Assembly: GCA_016185365.1 (NCBI GenBank)
Contig: JACPNP010000028.1
Coordinates: forward strand, 106,454-148,242
DNA: 41,789 nt
DNA from: Terriglobales bacterium
GTDB lineage: Bacteria > Acidobacteriota > Terriglobia > Terriglobales > Acidobacteriaceae
Direction: 5' to 3'
Below the pieces are notes generated by a model. That model ran no database searches. It saw only the letters and a program-made list of their open reading frames with translations, and had not been told where the DNA came from. Below, piece after piece: positions 17,800 to 26,880 of the stretch (position 1 is its first letter; each line of letters starts with the position of its first letter). A program made the position numbers and the translations under genes.

Positions 17800-19188
17800 T
17801 TATTTCGTAGTAGAAGGGTTTTGCAGCATTTCGACCAGCTTTTGGCCAATCTGGGACACATTTCCAGCGCCCAATGTAAGCACCATATCTCCCGGTTGAG
17901 CGGAACGAGACACCCGTTCCATCGCTTCTTCGAAGGATCGGGCATACTGCGCATTTGCGATCTTTGCGGCCAGAGCTTGGCCGGTCACGCCGGCGATAGG
18001 GGCTTCGCTTGCTGGGTAGATATCCAGCACCTGCAGTGTGTCGCAATCGCCGAATGCGGTGGCAAACTGGGCCATCAGGTCGCGCGTACGCGTGTAGCGG
18101 TGCGGCTGGAAGATGACGTGGACACGGTGGAATCCGCACTGGCGTGCCGCAGCAAGCGTGGCTTTGATCTCCGTGGGGTGATGACCGTAATCGTCGATCA
18201 CACTGATGCCATTCACCCTGCCCTTGAGCTGGAAGCGGCGGTCCACGCCGCTGAACTCTTCGAGTCCCTTTCGGATGGTTTCCGCGGGAATGTCCAGCCC
18301 CACTCCGACCGCGATCGCCGCTGTGGCATTGAGCACGTTGTGGACGCCCGGCACATAGAGATGGAATTCTCCAAGAGACATGTTTTTATACAAGACCGTG
18401 AAGGCGCTGTAGGGCGCGAGCGCCCCTGCTTTCTTCGACGCGGGCTGGAGCGCGATGCGGAAATCAGAGTCGGCGCTCAGCCCATACGTCACTACACGGC
18501 GCGCCATGCGCGGCATAAGCCCGCGTAAGCGGTCATCATCATTACAGACCACGGCCATGCCATAGAACGGCAACCGGTCCAGGAAATCGACGAACGTCTG
18601 CTCCACATCCGCCATGTCGCGATACGTGTCCGTGTGTTCCAGGTCGAGGTTCGTGACCACGGAGAGGATCGGCGAGAGTTTGAGGAAGGAGCGGTCGCTC
18701 TCGTCGGCCTCGGCGACCAGGTATTGCGATTTGCCCAGCCGCGCATTCGAGTCCATCGCCTCCACGCGGCCGCCGACCACCACCGTCGGGTCCAATCCCC
18801 CTGCGGCCAGGACGGACGCCACCATCGAGGTCGTCGTGGTCTTGCCATGCATGCCCGCAACCGCAATGCCGTATTTCAGCCGCATCAACTCCGCCAGCAT
18901 CTCCGCGCGCTGGATCAGTGCAATGTGGTGCGCGTGCGCCTCGATGACCTCGGGATTGTCCTTGGCGATGGCCGAACTGGTCACTACGACCTCCGCGCCA
19001 TGCACGTTCTCTCCGCGATGCCCGATCACGATCGTCGCGCCCAGTCGTTGCAGCCGGCTGGTGATGGCCGACTCTTTCAAGTCCGATCCGGAGACCTTAT
19101 AGCCGAGATTCAGCAGGACTTCGGCGATACCGCTCATGCCGATGCCGCCGATGCCGACAAAATGAATGCGCTGGATCTTGGCAAACAT
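17800..19188 (-). CDS. murC: UDP-N-acetylmuramate--L-alanine ligase MurC
   Basis: Cytoplasmic ligase adding L-alanine to UDP-MurNAc with ATP, first of the Mur ligase steps. The 462 residues show the N-terminal IHFVGIGGIGMSGIAEVLL (8-26), ATP loop GMHGKTTTT (112-120), the central AEADESD and NLDLEHTDTY motifs, and DDYGHHPTEIKAT near residue 330. It is the last cell-wall gene of the dcw cluster here; murG lies 36 bp upstream. MurB and the ftsQ-ftsA-ftsZ genes that often follow are absent. Confidence 0.97.
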   Translation of the reverse strand: MFAKIQRIHFVGIGGIGMSGIAEVLLNLGYKVSGSDLKESAITSRLQRLGATIVIGHRGENVHGAEVVVTSSAIAKDNPEVIEAHAHHIALIQRAEMLAELMRLKYGIAVAGMHGKTTTTSMVASVLAAGGLDPTVVVGGRVEAMDSNARLGKSQYLVAEADESDRSFLKLSPILSVVTNLDLEHTDTYRDMADVEQTFVDFLDRLPFYGMAVVCNDDDRLRGLMPRMARRVVTYGLSADSDFRIALQPASKKAGALAPYSAFTVLYKNMSLGEFHLYVPGVHNVLNATAAIAVGVGLDIPAETIRKGLEEFSGVDRRFQLKGRVNGISVIDDYGHHPTEIKATLAAARQCGFHRVHVIFQPHRYTRTRDLMAQFATAFGDCDTLQVLDIYPASEAPIAGVTGQALAAKIANAQYARSFEEAMERVSRSAQPGDMVLTLGAGNVSQIGQKLVEMLQNPSTTK

Positions 19189-19224
19189 GGTTGGAATAGG
19201 CGCGATATGCGCCCGGTCTCTATG

Positions 19225-20298
19225 CTACTTGATTCCCGCGGCTTCCGCGGCCAGGGCCGCGATCTTGGCCGCCGCGCCCGGCAGGCCGCATCGTTTCGCC
19301 GCCTCCGCCATCTGCCGACAGTGGGCCTCATCGGTCAGCAGGTCACGCACCTCTTGCACCAGGCGAAGCGGCGTCATCTGCGACTGTGGCAGCAGGACGG
19401 CGGCGCCTTGCTCAGCCAGAGCCTCCGCATTGCGGGTCTGGTGATCGTCCGCCGCGTGGGGATAAGGAATGAAGATCGCTGCCCGCCCGGCGGCCGCGAC
19501 CTCTGCCACCGTTCCCGCACCGGATCGGCAGATCACCACGTGCGCGTGGGCAAACGCCGAGGGCATGTCTTCGATAAATGCGGTGGCCTCTGCAGATACA
19601 CCGGCTTCGGCGTAAGCCGCACGCGCCTCTTCAACATCCTTTTCTCCGGTCTGATGGATCACTTGCAGGTCCGGCACGTACTTTTTCAGCTCCACCATCG
19701 CCGCCCACACCGCGCGATTGATCGGCCGAGACCCCTGCGATCCGCCGGTGATCAAGACTGTCTTGGGCGTGGCCCACGGTGTGGGGTGAATCGAAAAGAA
19801 TGCTTCACGGACCGGAACGCCGGTCACCTGTCCGTTGGGAAAACGTTTTGCCGTTTCTGCAAATTGCGTCGCGGCGCCTTTCACCCAGCGCGCGACCACG
19901 CGATTGGCAAACCCGGCTACGTAATTCGGTTCAAACGCTATGGTCGGCACGCCACGCTGGATGGCCGCGACCATAGCCGGCCCCGACGCATACCCGCCCA
20001 CACCGATGACCACGTCTGGCTTGAATCCGAGGATCATGCGCCGCGCGGCAAGGATGGCACGTGGCAGGTCAAACATGGTCTTGAGCCGAGTCGCGATGCT
20101 GACATTTTTCAGCGCGCCGATCTGCACCAGTTTGAGCGGAAATCCGGCTGCCGGCACCATGCGGTTCTCCATTCCGCGCGGGGTGCCGATGAATAGTACC
20201 TCTGCGTGATAACGCGCCTGCAATTCGCGCGCGATGGCGATGGCCGGGATCACATGCCCGCCGGTGCCGCCGCCCGCAAGGATCGCGCGCATGGTCAC
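19225..20298 (-). CDS. murG: UDP-GlcNAc:undecaprenyl-PP-MurNAc-pentapeptide GlcNAc transferase MurG
   Basis: Peripheral membrane GT28 glycosyltransferase that makes lipid II from lipid I. The 357 residues contain the N-terminal GGGTGGHVIPAIAIARELQ (9-27) and GVGGYASGPAMVAA (about 99-112), and in the C-terminal half the donor-site motifs GGSQGSRPIN (about 186-195), CRSGAGTVAEVAAAGRAAIFIPYP and DDHQTRNAEAL. The ATG overlaps the ftsW stop by four bases (ATGA), indicating coupled translation. Confidence 0.97.
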   Translation of the reverse strand: MTMRAILAGGGTGGHVIPAIAIARELQARYHAEVLFIGTPRGMENRMVPAAGFPLKLVQIGALKNVSIATRLKTMFDLPRAILAARRMILGFKPDVVIGVGGYASGPAMVAAIQRGVPTIAFEPNYVAGFANRVVARWVKGAATQFAETAKRFPNGQVTGVPVREAFFSIHPTPWATPKTVLITGGSQGSRPINRAVWAAMVELKKYVPDLQVIHQTGEKDVEEARAAYAEAGVSAEATAFIEDMPSAFAHAHVVICRSGAGTVAEVAAAGRAAIFIPYPHAADDHQTRNAEALAEQGAAVLLPQSQMTPLRLVQEVRDLLTDEAHCRQMAEAAKRCGLPGAAAKIAALAAEAAGIK

Positions 20299-21386
20299 TC
20301 CACCTGCTTCGAGATGTTGAGCAGCACGCCTACGCTGGCCAGCATAATCAGAAGTGATGAGCCGCCATAGGATAGAAACGGCAAGGGGATGCCTTTGGTC
20401 GGGAGCAGCGCCAGCACCACGCTGATGTTGAAGAATGCCTGGATCCCGATCATCGCCGTGATCCCCACCGCAAGCAACCGGGCGAACGGGTCCTTGGCCC
20501 GCAAAGCCACACGGAATCCGCGCAGACAGAATATTAAGAATAGAACTACGATGAAGATCGATCCGATCAATCCGAACTCCTCGGAGATCACTGCGAAAAT
20601 GAAATCCGTCTGCGGCTCGGGCAGGTAGAAAAGCTTTTGCTTCCCTTCCATCAACCCGGCGCCACTCACACCGCCCGTTCCCACCGCGATCAGTGATTGG
20701 ATGGTATGGAACCCCCGGCCTTGCGGGTCCGAGAACGGATCAAAGAACGCAAGGATGCGCTCCTTCCGCCAGGGCACGCGCCAGACCAGAAAATACAGCG
20801 CGGGGATCAGCGGCAGCAGGGCATATCCGAAGTATCGCAAGCGGAATCCGGCGACGAACAACACCGCGGAAGCGATGGCCAGGCACATCAGGGCGGTACC
20901 AAGGTCGGGTTGGGCCGCGATCAGCGCGAAAAACAACGCCGCCGGCGCCAACGCCGGCAACAGAGTGTTGCGCAGATCGGTAAGCGATTTGGTCCGGCTC
21001 TCCAGAAAATACGCAAGAAATAATATGAGCGCGGGTTTGGCCAATTCCGACGGCTGGAATGAAAGAGGCCCCAGTCGGACCCAGCGATGCACATTGTGCG
21101 TTCGGTCGAGGAAAAAAACAGCGACCAACAGGAATGCTGTGATGCCGAGCAACCCGAAGACCAGCGCCGGATGCTTCAGTTTTTGGTGATCCACGTTCAT
21201 CAGGATCAGCATGGCCAGGAAACCGGCCAGGGCCCAGGCGAACTGGCGAAACAGAAAACTGTAGGCCGATCCGAAGCGCTCGCTCGCCATCACCGCGGAC
21301 GCGCTGAACACCATGATGAGCCCGAGGAACACAAGCAGGACCACCGAGCCGAAGATCCAGCGATCGGCGCTGACCCGCTTAGCCAT
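20295..21386 (-). CDS. ftsW: FtsW, SEDS glycosyltransferase of the divisome
   Basis: Polytopic membrane protein that polymerises septal glycan with FtsI. The 363 residues have about ten helices, FQPSELAKPALILFLAYF in the central part and the C-terminal GIPLPFLSYGGSS. It is told from RodA at 3.7-4.8 kb by its place between murD and murG. The ATG lies inside the end of murD, an 8-base overlap. An RKER-type basic loop (WRVPWRKERILAFFDPFSDP) matches the family. Confidence 0.96.
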   Translation of the reverse strand: MAKRVSADRWIFGSVVLLVFLGLIMVFSASAVMASERFGSAYSFLFRQFAWALAGFLAMLILMNVDHQKLKHPALVFGLLGITAFLLVAVFFLDRTHNVHRWVRLGPLSFQPSELAKPALILFLAYFLESRTKSLTDLRNTLLPALAPAALFFALIAAQPDLGTALMCLAIASAVLFVAGFRLRYFGYALLPLIPALYFLVWRVPWRKERILAFFDPFSDPQGRGFHTIQSLIAVGTGGVSGAGLMEGKQKLFYLPEPQTDFIFAVISEEFGLIGSIFIVVLFLIFCLRGFRVALRAKDPFARLLAVGITAMIGIQAFFNISVVLALLPTKGIPLPFLSYGGSSLLIMLASVGVLLNISKQVE

Positions 21387-22749
21387 GCGTTGTCACTGAC
21401 TCCGCCAGCGACTTTACCAATTGCTTGAAGACGCGCCCGCGATGCTCATAACTGTCGAACTGGTCAAAGCTGGCGCATGCAGGCGCCAGCAGAACCACAT
21501 CCCCGGACACCGCAGCCTCGGACGCCATGCGCACGGCTTGTTCAAGGGTCTTTGCGCTTTCGATCGGCACGCCCGTGACCTGGGACTCGATCTTTTCCGC
21601 GGCGGCCCCGATGGTATAGACCTTTTTTACCCGCTGTTTCAACAACGGATTCAGCACGGTGTAGTCGCTTCCCTTGTCCTTACCCCCGAGGATCAGGTGG
21701 ATATTCGCCGGGAACGACTCCAGGGCTTTGATGGTCGCGTCCACATTCGTTGCCTTGGAATCGTTGTAGTAAGCGACCCCGCCGATGGTGGCCACGTGCT
21801 CCAGTCGGTGCTCCACGGCCTTGAATCCGCGCACCGCTTCCCGGATGGACTCCGGCGCGCACCCTGCCAGGACCCCAACGCACACCGCGGCCAGCACGTT
21901 CTCAAGATTATGGGCGCCCTTCAGGCCGATCTCTTCGAAGGGCATGACCTCCGTCTCTTTTCCCGAATCGTCACGGAAGTAGATCCTTGCGCCCCGCACA
22001 AAGCTTCCACGGCCACTACGTTCCTTCTGCCCGAACCAATACACCTGCGATCGCAGCCGGTCGGCAAGACCGGAACAGATCTTGTCTTCCGCATTCATGA
22101 CGGCCAGGTCGCCGGCAGTCTGGAACTCAAAGATTCGGGCCTTGGCCGCCGCGTATGCCTCTAGGCTGCCGTGCCGGTCCAAGTGATCGGGGGTGATATT
22201 GAGCAGGCAAGCGACCCTCGGACGGAACGTCTCAACGGTTTCAAGTTGAAAGCTGGAGATCTCAAGCACGTTCCATGTGTCCGCTGTGGAAGTCGCGATC
22301 ATTTCCGTCACCGGTGTGCCGATGTTCCCTCCAACCTGCGCCTTGCGTCCTGATTTGACCAGTATCTCGCCTACCAGAGACGTGGTCGTGGTCTTCCCGT
22401 TCGAACCGGTGATGGCGATGACCGGCCCGCGCAGAAATCGCGACGCCAGTTCCACCTCCCCGATGATCGGCACATTCAGCGTTCGCGCCTGTTGCAGCTG
22501 CGGCGTGTCGAGGGGCACGCCCGGGCTGATCACGATCAAATCCTGGTCCCGGAATGTGCGTTCCCCGTGTCGCCCGGTCTCGACCGCTATCCCCTTGTCG
22601 AGCAAAGCGGGAATATGGGTGGCGAGTTGGGCCTCGGTCTTGGCGTCGGACACGGTCACGCGCGCCCCCTGCGATTCCAGGAACAAGGCGGCGGCCACTC
22701 CGGATTTCCCCAGGCCCACCACCAGAACGCGTTTGTTCTTCAATTCCAT
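21379..22749 (-). CDS. murD: UDP-N-acetylmuramoyl-L-alanine--D-glutamate ligase MurD
   Basis: Adds D-glutamate to UDP-MurNAc-L-Ala with ATP in the cytoplasm. The 456 residues carry the N-terminal VLVVGLGKSGVAAA (8-21), ATP loop ITGSNGKTTTT (113-123), EISSFQLET, NITPDHLDRH and YNDSKATNVDAT. The C-terminal LLAPACASFDQFDSYEHRGRVF is the standard MurD signature. It overlaps ftsW downstream and is four bases from mraY upstream. Confidence 0.97.
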   Translation of the reverse strand: MELKNKRVLVVGLGKSGVAAALFLESQGARVTVSDAKTEAQLATHIPALLDKGIAVETGRHGERTFRDQDLIVISPGVPLDTPQLQQARTLNVPIIGEVELASRFLRGPVIAITGSNGKTTTTSLVGEILVKSGRKAQVGGNIGTPVTEMIATSTADTWNVLEISSFQLETVETFRPRVACLLNITPDHLDRHGSLEAYAAAKARIFEFQTAGDLAVMNAEDKICSGLADRLRSQVYWFGQKERSGRGSFVRGARIYFRDDSGKETEVMPFEEIGLKGAHNLENVLAAVCVGVLAGCAPESIREAVRGFKAVEHRLEHVATIGGVAYYNDSKATNVDATIKALESFPANIHLILGGKDKGSDYTVLNPLLKQRVKKVYTIGAAAEKIESQVTGVPIESAKTLEQAVRMASEAAVSGDVVLLAPACASFDQFDSYEHRGRVFKQLVKSLAESVTTHG

Positions 22750-22753
22750 CGGT

Positions 22754-23887
22754 TCAACGCAGTTTGAGCGTGGTCAGGGCAAACAAGGCAAAGATCAGTG
22801 ACGCGATCCAGAACCGCGTGATCACCTTCGACTCCGACCAGCCCAGTAATTCAAAATGATGATGCAGGGGCGCCATCTTGAAGATCCGCTTCTTGCGCAA
22901 CTTGTACGATCCCACCTGCAGGATCACGGACAGCGCTTCGATCACGAACACGCCGCCGATGAATGGCAGCAATAGCTCCTGCTTGATGATCACCGCGACC
23001 GTGCCGATCGCGCCGCCCAGCGCCAGCGCGCCCACATCGCCCATGAACACTTCAGCCGGATGGGCGTTGTACCAGAGGAACCCGATGCTGGCCCCGACCA
23101 TGGCCCCGCAGAAGATGGTGAGTTCCGCCGATTGCGGGCTGCGCGGCAGTTCCAGATATTCCGCGAAGACGGCATGACCGCTCACGTAGGTCAGCACGGT
23201 CAGCGCGCCCGCGGAGATCACCGTGCAACCGATGGCCAGACCATCCAGCCCATCCGTCAGGTTCACGGCGTTTGTGGACCCCACCAGGACCAGGGCCACG
23301 AACAATAGAAAGGGGATGAACGCGAACAGCCAGGTATGGGGATTGTCCACCAGCGCGGGAATGATCATGTCCGGCTGGAATCTCTTGAAGAACGGCACGA
23401 ACATGTGCGTCGAGTATTCACTCCTCGCTTGCATCAGCACCAGCGCAATGCCCACGAGAAAGGCGACCAGGAACTGCAACATCAATTTGCTGCGCCCGGT
23501 GAGGCCCAGATTGCGGCGATGGGTGATCTTCAGGTAATCGTCGGCGAAGCCGATGGCGCCGAAAGCCAGCGTGGCCAGCACCGCGATCCACACAAACTTG
23601 TTGCTGAGGTCCGCCCACAACAGCGTCGGGATGACGATGGCGATCACGATCAGCAGTCCTCCCATGGTCGGCGTGCCCGCCTTTTTCTGGTGGGCCTGCG
23701 GCCCTTCCTCGCGGATGTACTGTCCGATCTGGAATTCGCGCAGCTTGCGGATCACATACGGTCCGATGATCAGCGCGATGAACAGGGCCGTCAGGCTCGC
23801 GAACACCGTCCGGAACGTGAGGTAGCGGAAGATGCGGAACGGACTGAAGACCGGAAACAGCTTTTGATAGAGAAGCCAGTAGAGCAA
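22754..23887 (-). CDS. mraY: Phospho-MurNAc-pentapeptide transferase MraY
   Basis: Integral membrane enzyme that makes lipid I from UDP-MurNAc-pentapeptide and undecaprenyl phosphate. The 377 residues have about ten helices, the catalytic aspartates in [31 protein letters not shown] and the C-terminal histidine motif [22 protein letters not shown]. The start is a TTG at 23887: it gives the conserved N-terminus [14 protein letters not shown], and AGGA lies about eight bases before it. murF stops 18 bp upstream. Confidence 0.96.
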   Translation of the reverse strand: MLYWLLYQKLFPVFSPFRIFRYLTFRTVFASLTALFIALIIGPYVIRKLREFQIGQYIREEGPQAHQKKAGTPTMGGLLIVIAIVIPTLLWADLSNKFVWIAVLATLAFGAIGFADDYLKITHRRNLGLTGRSKLMLQFLVAFLVGIALVLMQARSEYSTHMFVPFFKRFQPDMIIPALVDNPHTWLFAFIPFLLFVALVLVGSTNAVNLTDGLDGLAIGCTVISAGALTVLTYVSGHAVFAEYLELPRSPQSAELTIFCGAMVGASIGFLWYNAHPAEVFMGDVGALALGGAIGTVAVIIKQELLLPFIGGVFVIEALSVILQVGSYKLRKKRIFKMAPLHHHFELLGWSESKVITRFWIASLIFALFALTTLKLR

Positions 23888-23905
23888 GCGTAGGTTCCTG
23901 AGGTG

Positions 23906-25297
23906 CTAGTTTTTGGCCTCTGTGGCCACGGTCCCAAGCGTACGGCGCAGCTCGTCCAGCGCCCGTTCCAACCGGACACCGCGCGACGCCTTCAACAACA
24001 CCGCATCATTCTCCTGCAAGATCTCCGCCAGGCGTCCCCCGGCCTCTTCCGGCGTGGCCACGAACTCCGCCTTCACTCCGGCTTGCTGGGCCGCCTCCAC
24101 CATGACCGATGCCAACCCTCGGACGCCGATCAGCAGATCGATCTTTCCCTGCATGAATTGGCCGCATTCGCGGTGCAATTGCTCTCCGGAGGCCCCCAAT
24201 TCCAGCATTTCCCCGGCAACCACGATCCGCCGTTTCGCGGGAACGCCATGCAAGGCGCACACCATGCTTTTCAGCGCCGCTGGATTCGAATTGTAGCAGT
24301 CGTTAATGAGGGTCGCGCCGCGCAGGATCAGGGCCTCGCCGCGCTTCTCGGCAGGCTGAAGTGTGGCCAGCGCCGACGCAACCTCGGACGGCGTTACGTG
24401 GTATCGCAGGGCCGTGGCTGCCGCCGCCAGTGCATTCAGGATGTTATGTCGTCCTAGCAGCTTCAACCGCGCCGATTCACGGACACCGTCGACCACGATC
24501 TGGAACGCGCTGCCTTCCGTCCCGCGCTCATCAATCTGCTCTGCACGCACGTCGGCAGGATGTTGGATGCCGTAAAGGATCACCTTGCCGTGAAAATCAC
24601 GCCCGAATTGCGAAACGTACTCATCATCCGCATTCAGTACCGCGATGCCCCCGGCCGGCAACGATTCGATCAATTCATACTTGGCCCGGGCGATCTCCTT
24701 GATCGAGCCGAAGAACTCCAGATGCACCGGGGCCACGCACGTCACCACGCCGCAATCCGGCTTCGCGATCCTTGCCAGGGCCGCGATCTCACCCGCGTGA
24801 TTCATGCCCATCTCGATCACCGCGATCTCGTGCTCCGGCTCCAGCTTGAGCAGTTGTAACGGCAGCCCAAAATGATTGTTGAGGTTCCCCACGGACTTGT
24901 GCACGCGATACCGTGTGGCCAGAAGATGGGCAATGGCTTCCTTGGTCGTGGTCTTTCCCGCCGAGCCGGTCACGGCGATCAGCGGTTTTCCCCATACGCG
25001 GCGGACGCAGGCGCCGAGCGTTTGCAGGGCCACAAGCGTGTCTTCCACGAGCAACAATCTACCCGGCTGGTGGAACCGTCCTGCCTGTGAGCTCGCAACA
25101 ACGACGGCGGCAGCGCCCTTGGCGATCGCCTGCTCGACAAAATCATGGCCGTCCAATCGCTCGCCCTTGACCGCGAAAAACAGCTCCCCAGGACTAAGCG
25201 TGCGTGAATCGATGGAATATCCACTTACGATCTCGTCACGCGGAATTTCGCCCTTTGCGGAGAGGAACTCCCCGATACGCCCCAGTGAGAGCTTCAC
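23906..25297 (-). CDS. murF: UDP-MurNAc-tripeptide--D-alanyl-D-alanine ligase MurF
   Basis: Adds D-Ala-D-Ala to UDP-MurNAc-tripeptide. The 463 residues show SIDSRTLSPGELFFAVKGERLDGHDF near the N-terminus, ATP loop VTGSAGKTTTKE (109-120), NLNNHFGLPL, EMGMNHAGEI and INDCYNSNPAALKS. The GTG start overlaps the murE stop (GTGA), so translation is probably coupled. No ddl gene, which would supply D-Ala-D-Ala, is in the window. Confidence 0.97.
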   Translation of the reverse strand: MKLSLGRIGEFLSAKGEIPRDEIVSGYSIDSRTLSPGELFFAVKGERLDGHDFVEQAIAKGAAAVVVASSQAGRFHQPGRLLLVEDTLVALQTLGACVRRVWGKPLIAVTGSAGKTTTKEAIAHLLATRYRVHKSVGNLNNHFGLPLQLLKLEPEHEIAVIEMGMNHAGEIAALARIAKPDCGVVTCVAPVHLEFFGSIKEIARAKYELIESLPAGGIAVLNADDEYVSQFGRDFHGKVILYGIQHPADVRAEQIDERGTEGSAFQIVVDGVRESARLKLLGRHNILNALAAAATALRYHVTPSEVASALATLQPAEKRGEALILRGATLINDCYNSNPAALKSMVCALHGVPAKRRIVVAGEMLELGASGEQLHRECGQFMQGKIDLLIGVRGLASVMVEAAQQAGVKAEFVATPEEAGGRLAEILQENDAVLLKASRGVRLERALDELRRTLGTVATEAKN

Positions 25298-26829
25298 GCG
25301 GCGCCTCCCGCGATCCCGGCCACTGGCTGCGTCCGGAATGGCTCGCTATGCCCCATGGCCTGAAGAGCCTGACTGGCGACCTCCACATCGTCGAACGGCA
25401 TTGCCCCGTCAGCGGTGACCTGGACCTTTTCATGGCCTTTGCCCGCGATCAGCACGATGTCTCCGGGCCGCGCCAATCGCACCGCCAGCGCGATGGCGCG
25501 CGCCCGGTCCGGCTCCACGGTGAACTCCACGTCCGTTTGCTGCAATCCGCGCAAGGCGTCATGGAGGATGGAGAAAGGGTCTTCGCTGCGGGGATTGTCC
25601 GACGTGAGGACCACGAAATCACTGCCGACCCCGGCCGCCTTGCCCATCAACGGCCGCTTGCGCCGGTCGCGGTCGCCCCCGCAGCCGAACAGAGTGATCA
25701 CGCGCCCCCTGTTGCCCGCGCGAGTGACAAATTCGCGCGCTACCTTGGTCAGGTTCCGCAAAGCGTCGTCCGTGTGCGCATAGTCCACAACCACGGTGAA
25801 CGGTTGACCCATGGCTACCTTCTGGAACCTTCCAGGAACATGGTCGAGCGCACGAACGCCATCCGCGATCTGTCCCAGACTGCATCCGCGGGCAAAGGCC
25901 GCCCCTGCCGCTGCGAGGATGTTATAGACATTCACGGAACCGACCAGCGGCGAGAAGATCGCGATCTGGCCGCCCGGAGTCGCGAGTTCCAACCTTGTTC
26001 CATTGGCCGCGATCTCCACATTGCGGGCGTGGAATTCACCGTCGCGCACCCCGTACACAAAGACTTCTGAACCTTGTTTGCGCGCGAACTTGATTAGACG
26101 CTGACCGTACTCGTCATCCTGATTGATGATCGCGGCCCGGGGCGCTGCCGTGCCGCAGCCTTCGAACAAGATGCTTTTCGACCGGAAATAGTCCTCCATG
26201 TCGGCGTGGAAGTCGAGATGATCGCGCGTCAGATTGGAAAAGACCGCCACATCGAATGGGATGCCGAACACCCTCTGTTGTGCAAGCGCGTGCGAACTTA
26301 CTTCCATCACAGCTTCCGTGGCGTTTTCTCGCAGGGCGTCCGCGAAGAAATGATTCAACTCCAGCGACTCCGGCGTGGTGTGCGGCGCCGGGACCACCCG
26401 CCCGGCGATGCGGTATTCAATGGTCCCGACCCGCGCCGTTCTTCGTCCAGCGGCGGCCAGGATAGACTCCAGCAAAAAACTCGTTGTGGTCTTCCCATTG
26501 GTTCCGGTGATGCCTGTGATCCGGAGTTTTTCCGCCGGCTTCCCGTAGAGATTCGCGGAAAGTCGGGCGAGCGCGCGCCGGCCGTGCGTGACCTGCGCCC
26601 AGGCCACTCCTTCCCGAGGCTTTTGCTCCGCGGAATCACTCACCACGGCGATCGCGCCCGCTTTGATCGCAGCGTCGATATATAGATTTCCGTCCGTAGT
26701 CTCTCCCTTCATGGCGACAAAACAATCCCCGGTCCGCACCTTGCGGGAGTCATATTGCAGTCCCTGCACCTCGGCGTCGCCGATGCGGTCCAGGACTTCT
26801 GCTCCGTCAATGAGCTGGGGAAATCTCAT
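25294..26829 (-). CDS. murE: UDP-MurNAc-L-Ala-D-Glu--meso-diaminopimelate ligase MurE
   Basis: Adds the third residue of the stem peptide. The 511 residues have YDSRKVRTGDCFVAMKG (26-42), ATP loop GTNGKTTTS (109-117), SNLTRDHLDFH and the specificity motif D411-N-P-R414. DNPR is the established marker of meso-diaminopimelate ligases, as opposed to L-lysine types, so the organism should have A1gamma-type peptidoglycan. It lies 51 bp after ftsI and overlaps murF by four bases. Confidence 0.97.
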   Translation of the reverse strand: MRFPQLIDGAEVLDRIGDAEVQGLQYDSRKVRTGDCFVAMKGETTDGNLYIDAAIKAGAIAVVSDSAEQKPREGVAWAQVTHGRRALARLSANLYGKPAEKLRITGITGTNGKTTTSFLLESILAAAGRRTARVGTIEYRIAGRVVPAPHTTPESLELNHFFADALRENATEAVMEVSSHALAQQRVFGIPFDVAVFSNLTRDHLDFHADMEDYFRSKSILFEGCGTAAPRAAIINQDDEYGQRLIKFARKQGSEVFVYGVRDGEFHARNVEIAANGTRLELATPGGQIAIFSPLVGSVNVYNILAAAGAAFARGCSLGQIADGVRALDHVPGRFQKVAMGQPFTVVVDYAHTDDALRNLTKVAREFVTRAGNRGRVITLFGCGGDRDRRKRPLMGKAAGVGSDFVVLTSDNPRSEDPFSILHDALRGLQQTDVEFTVEPDRARAIALAVRLARPGDIVLIAGKGHEKVQVTADGAMPFDDVEVASQALQAMGHSEPFRTQPVAGIAGGAA

Positions 26830-26880
26830 GAGAATGGCAACTTGATTATAAGTGTGGGCCAGAGCGGCGGTCGCACGTCC

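Noticed and set aside
18634-20196. A 520-codon plus-strand frame across murC and murG
   Set aside because: Antisense to two clear Mur genes; composition is typical of a shadow frame and it spans their intergenic gap.
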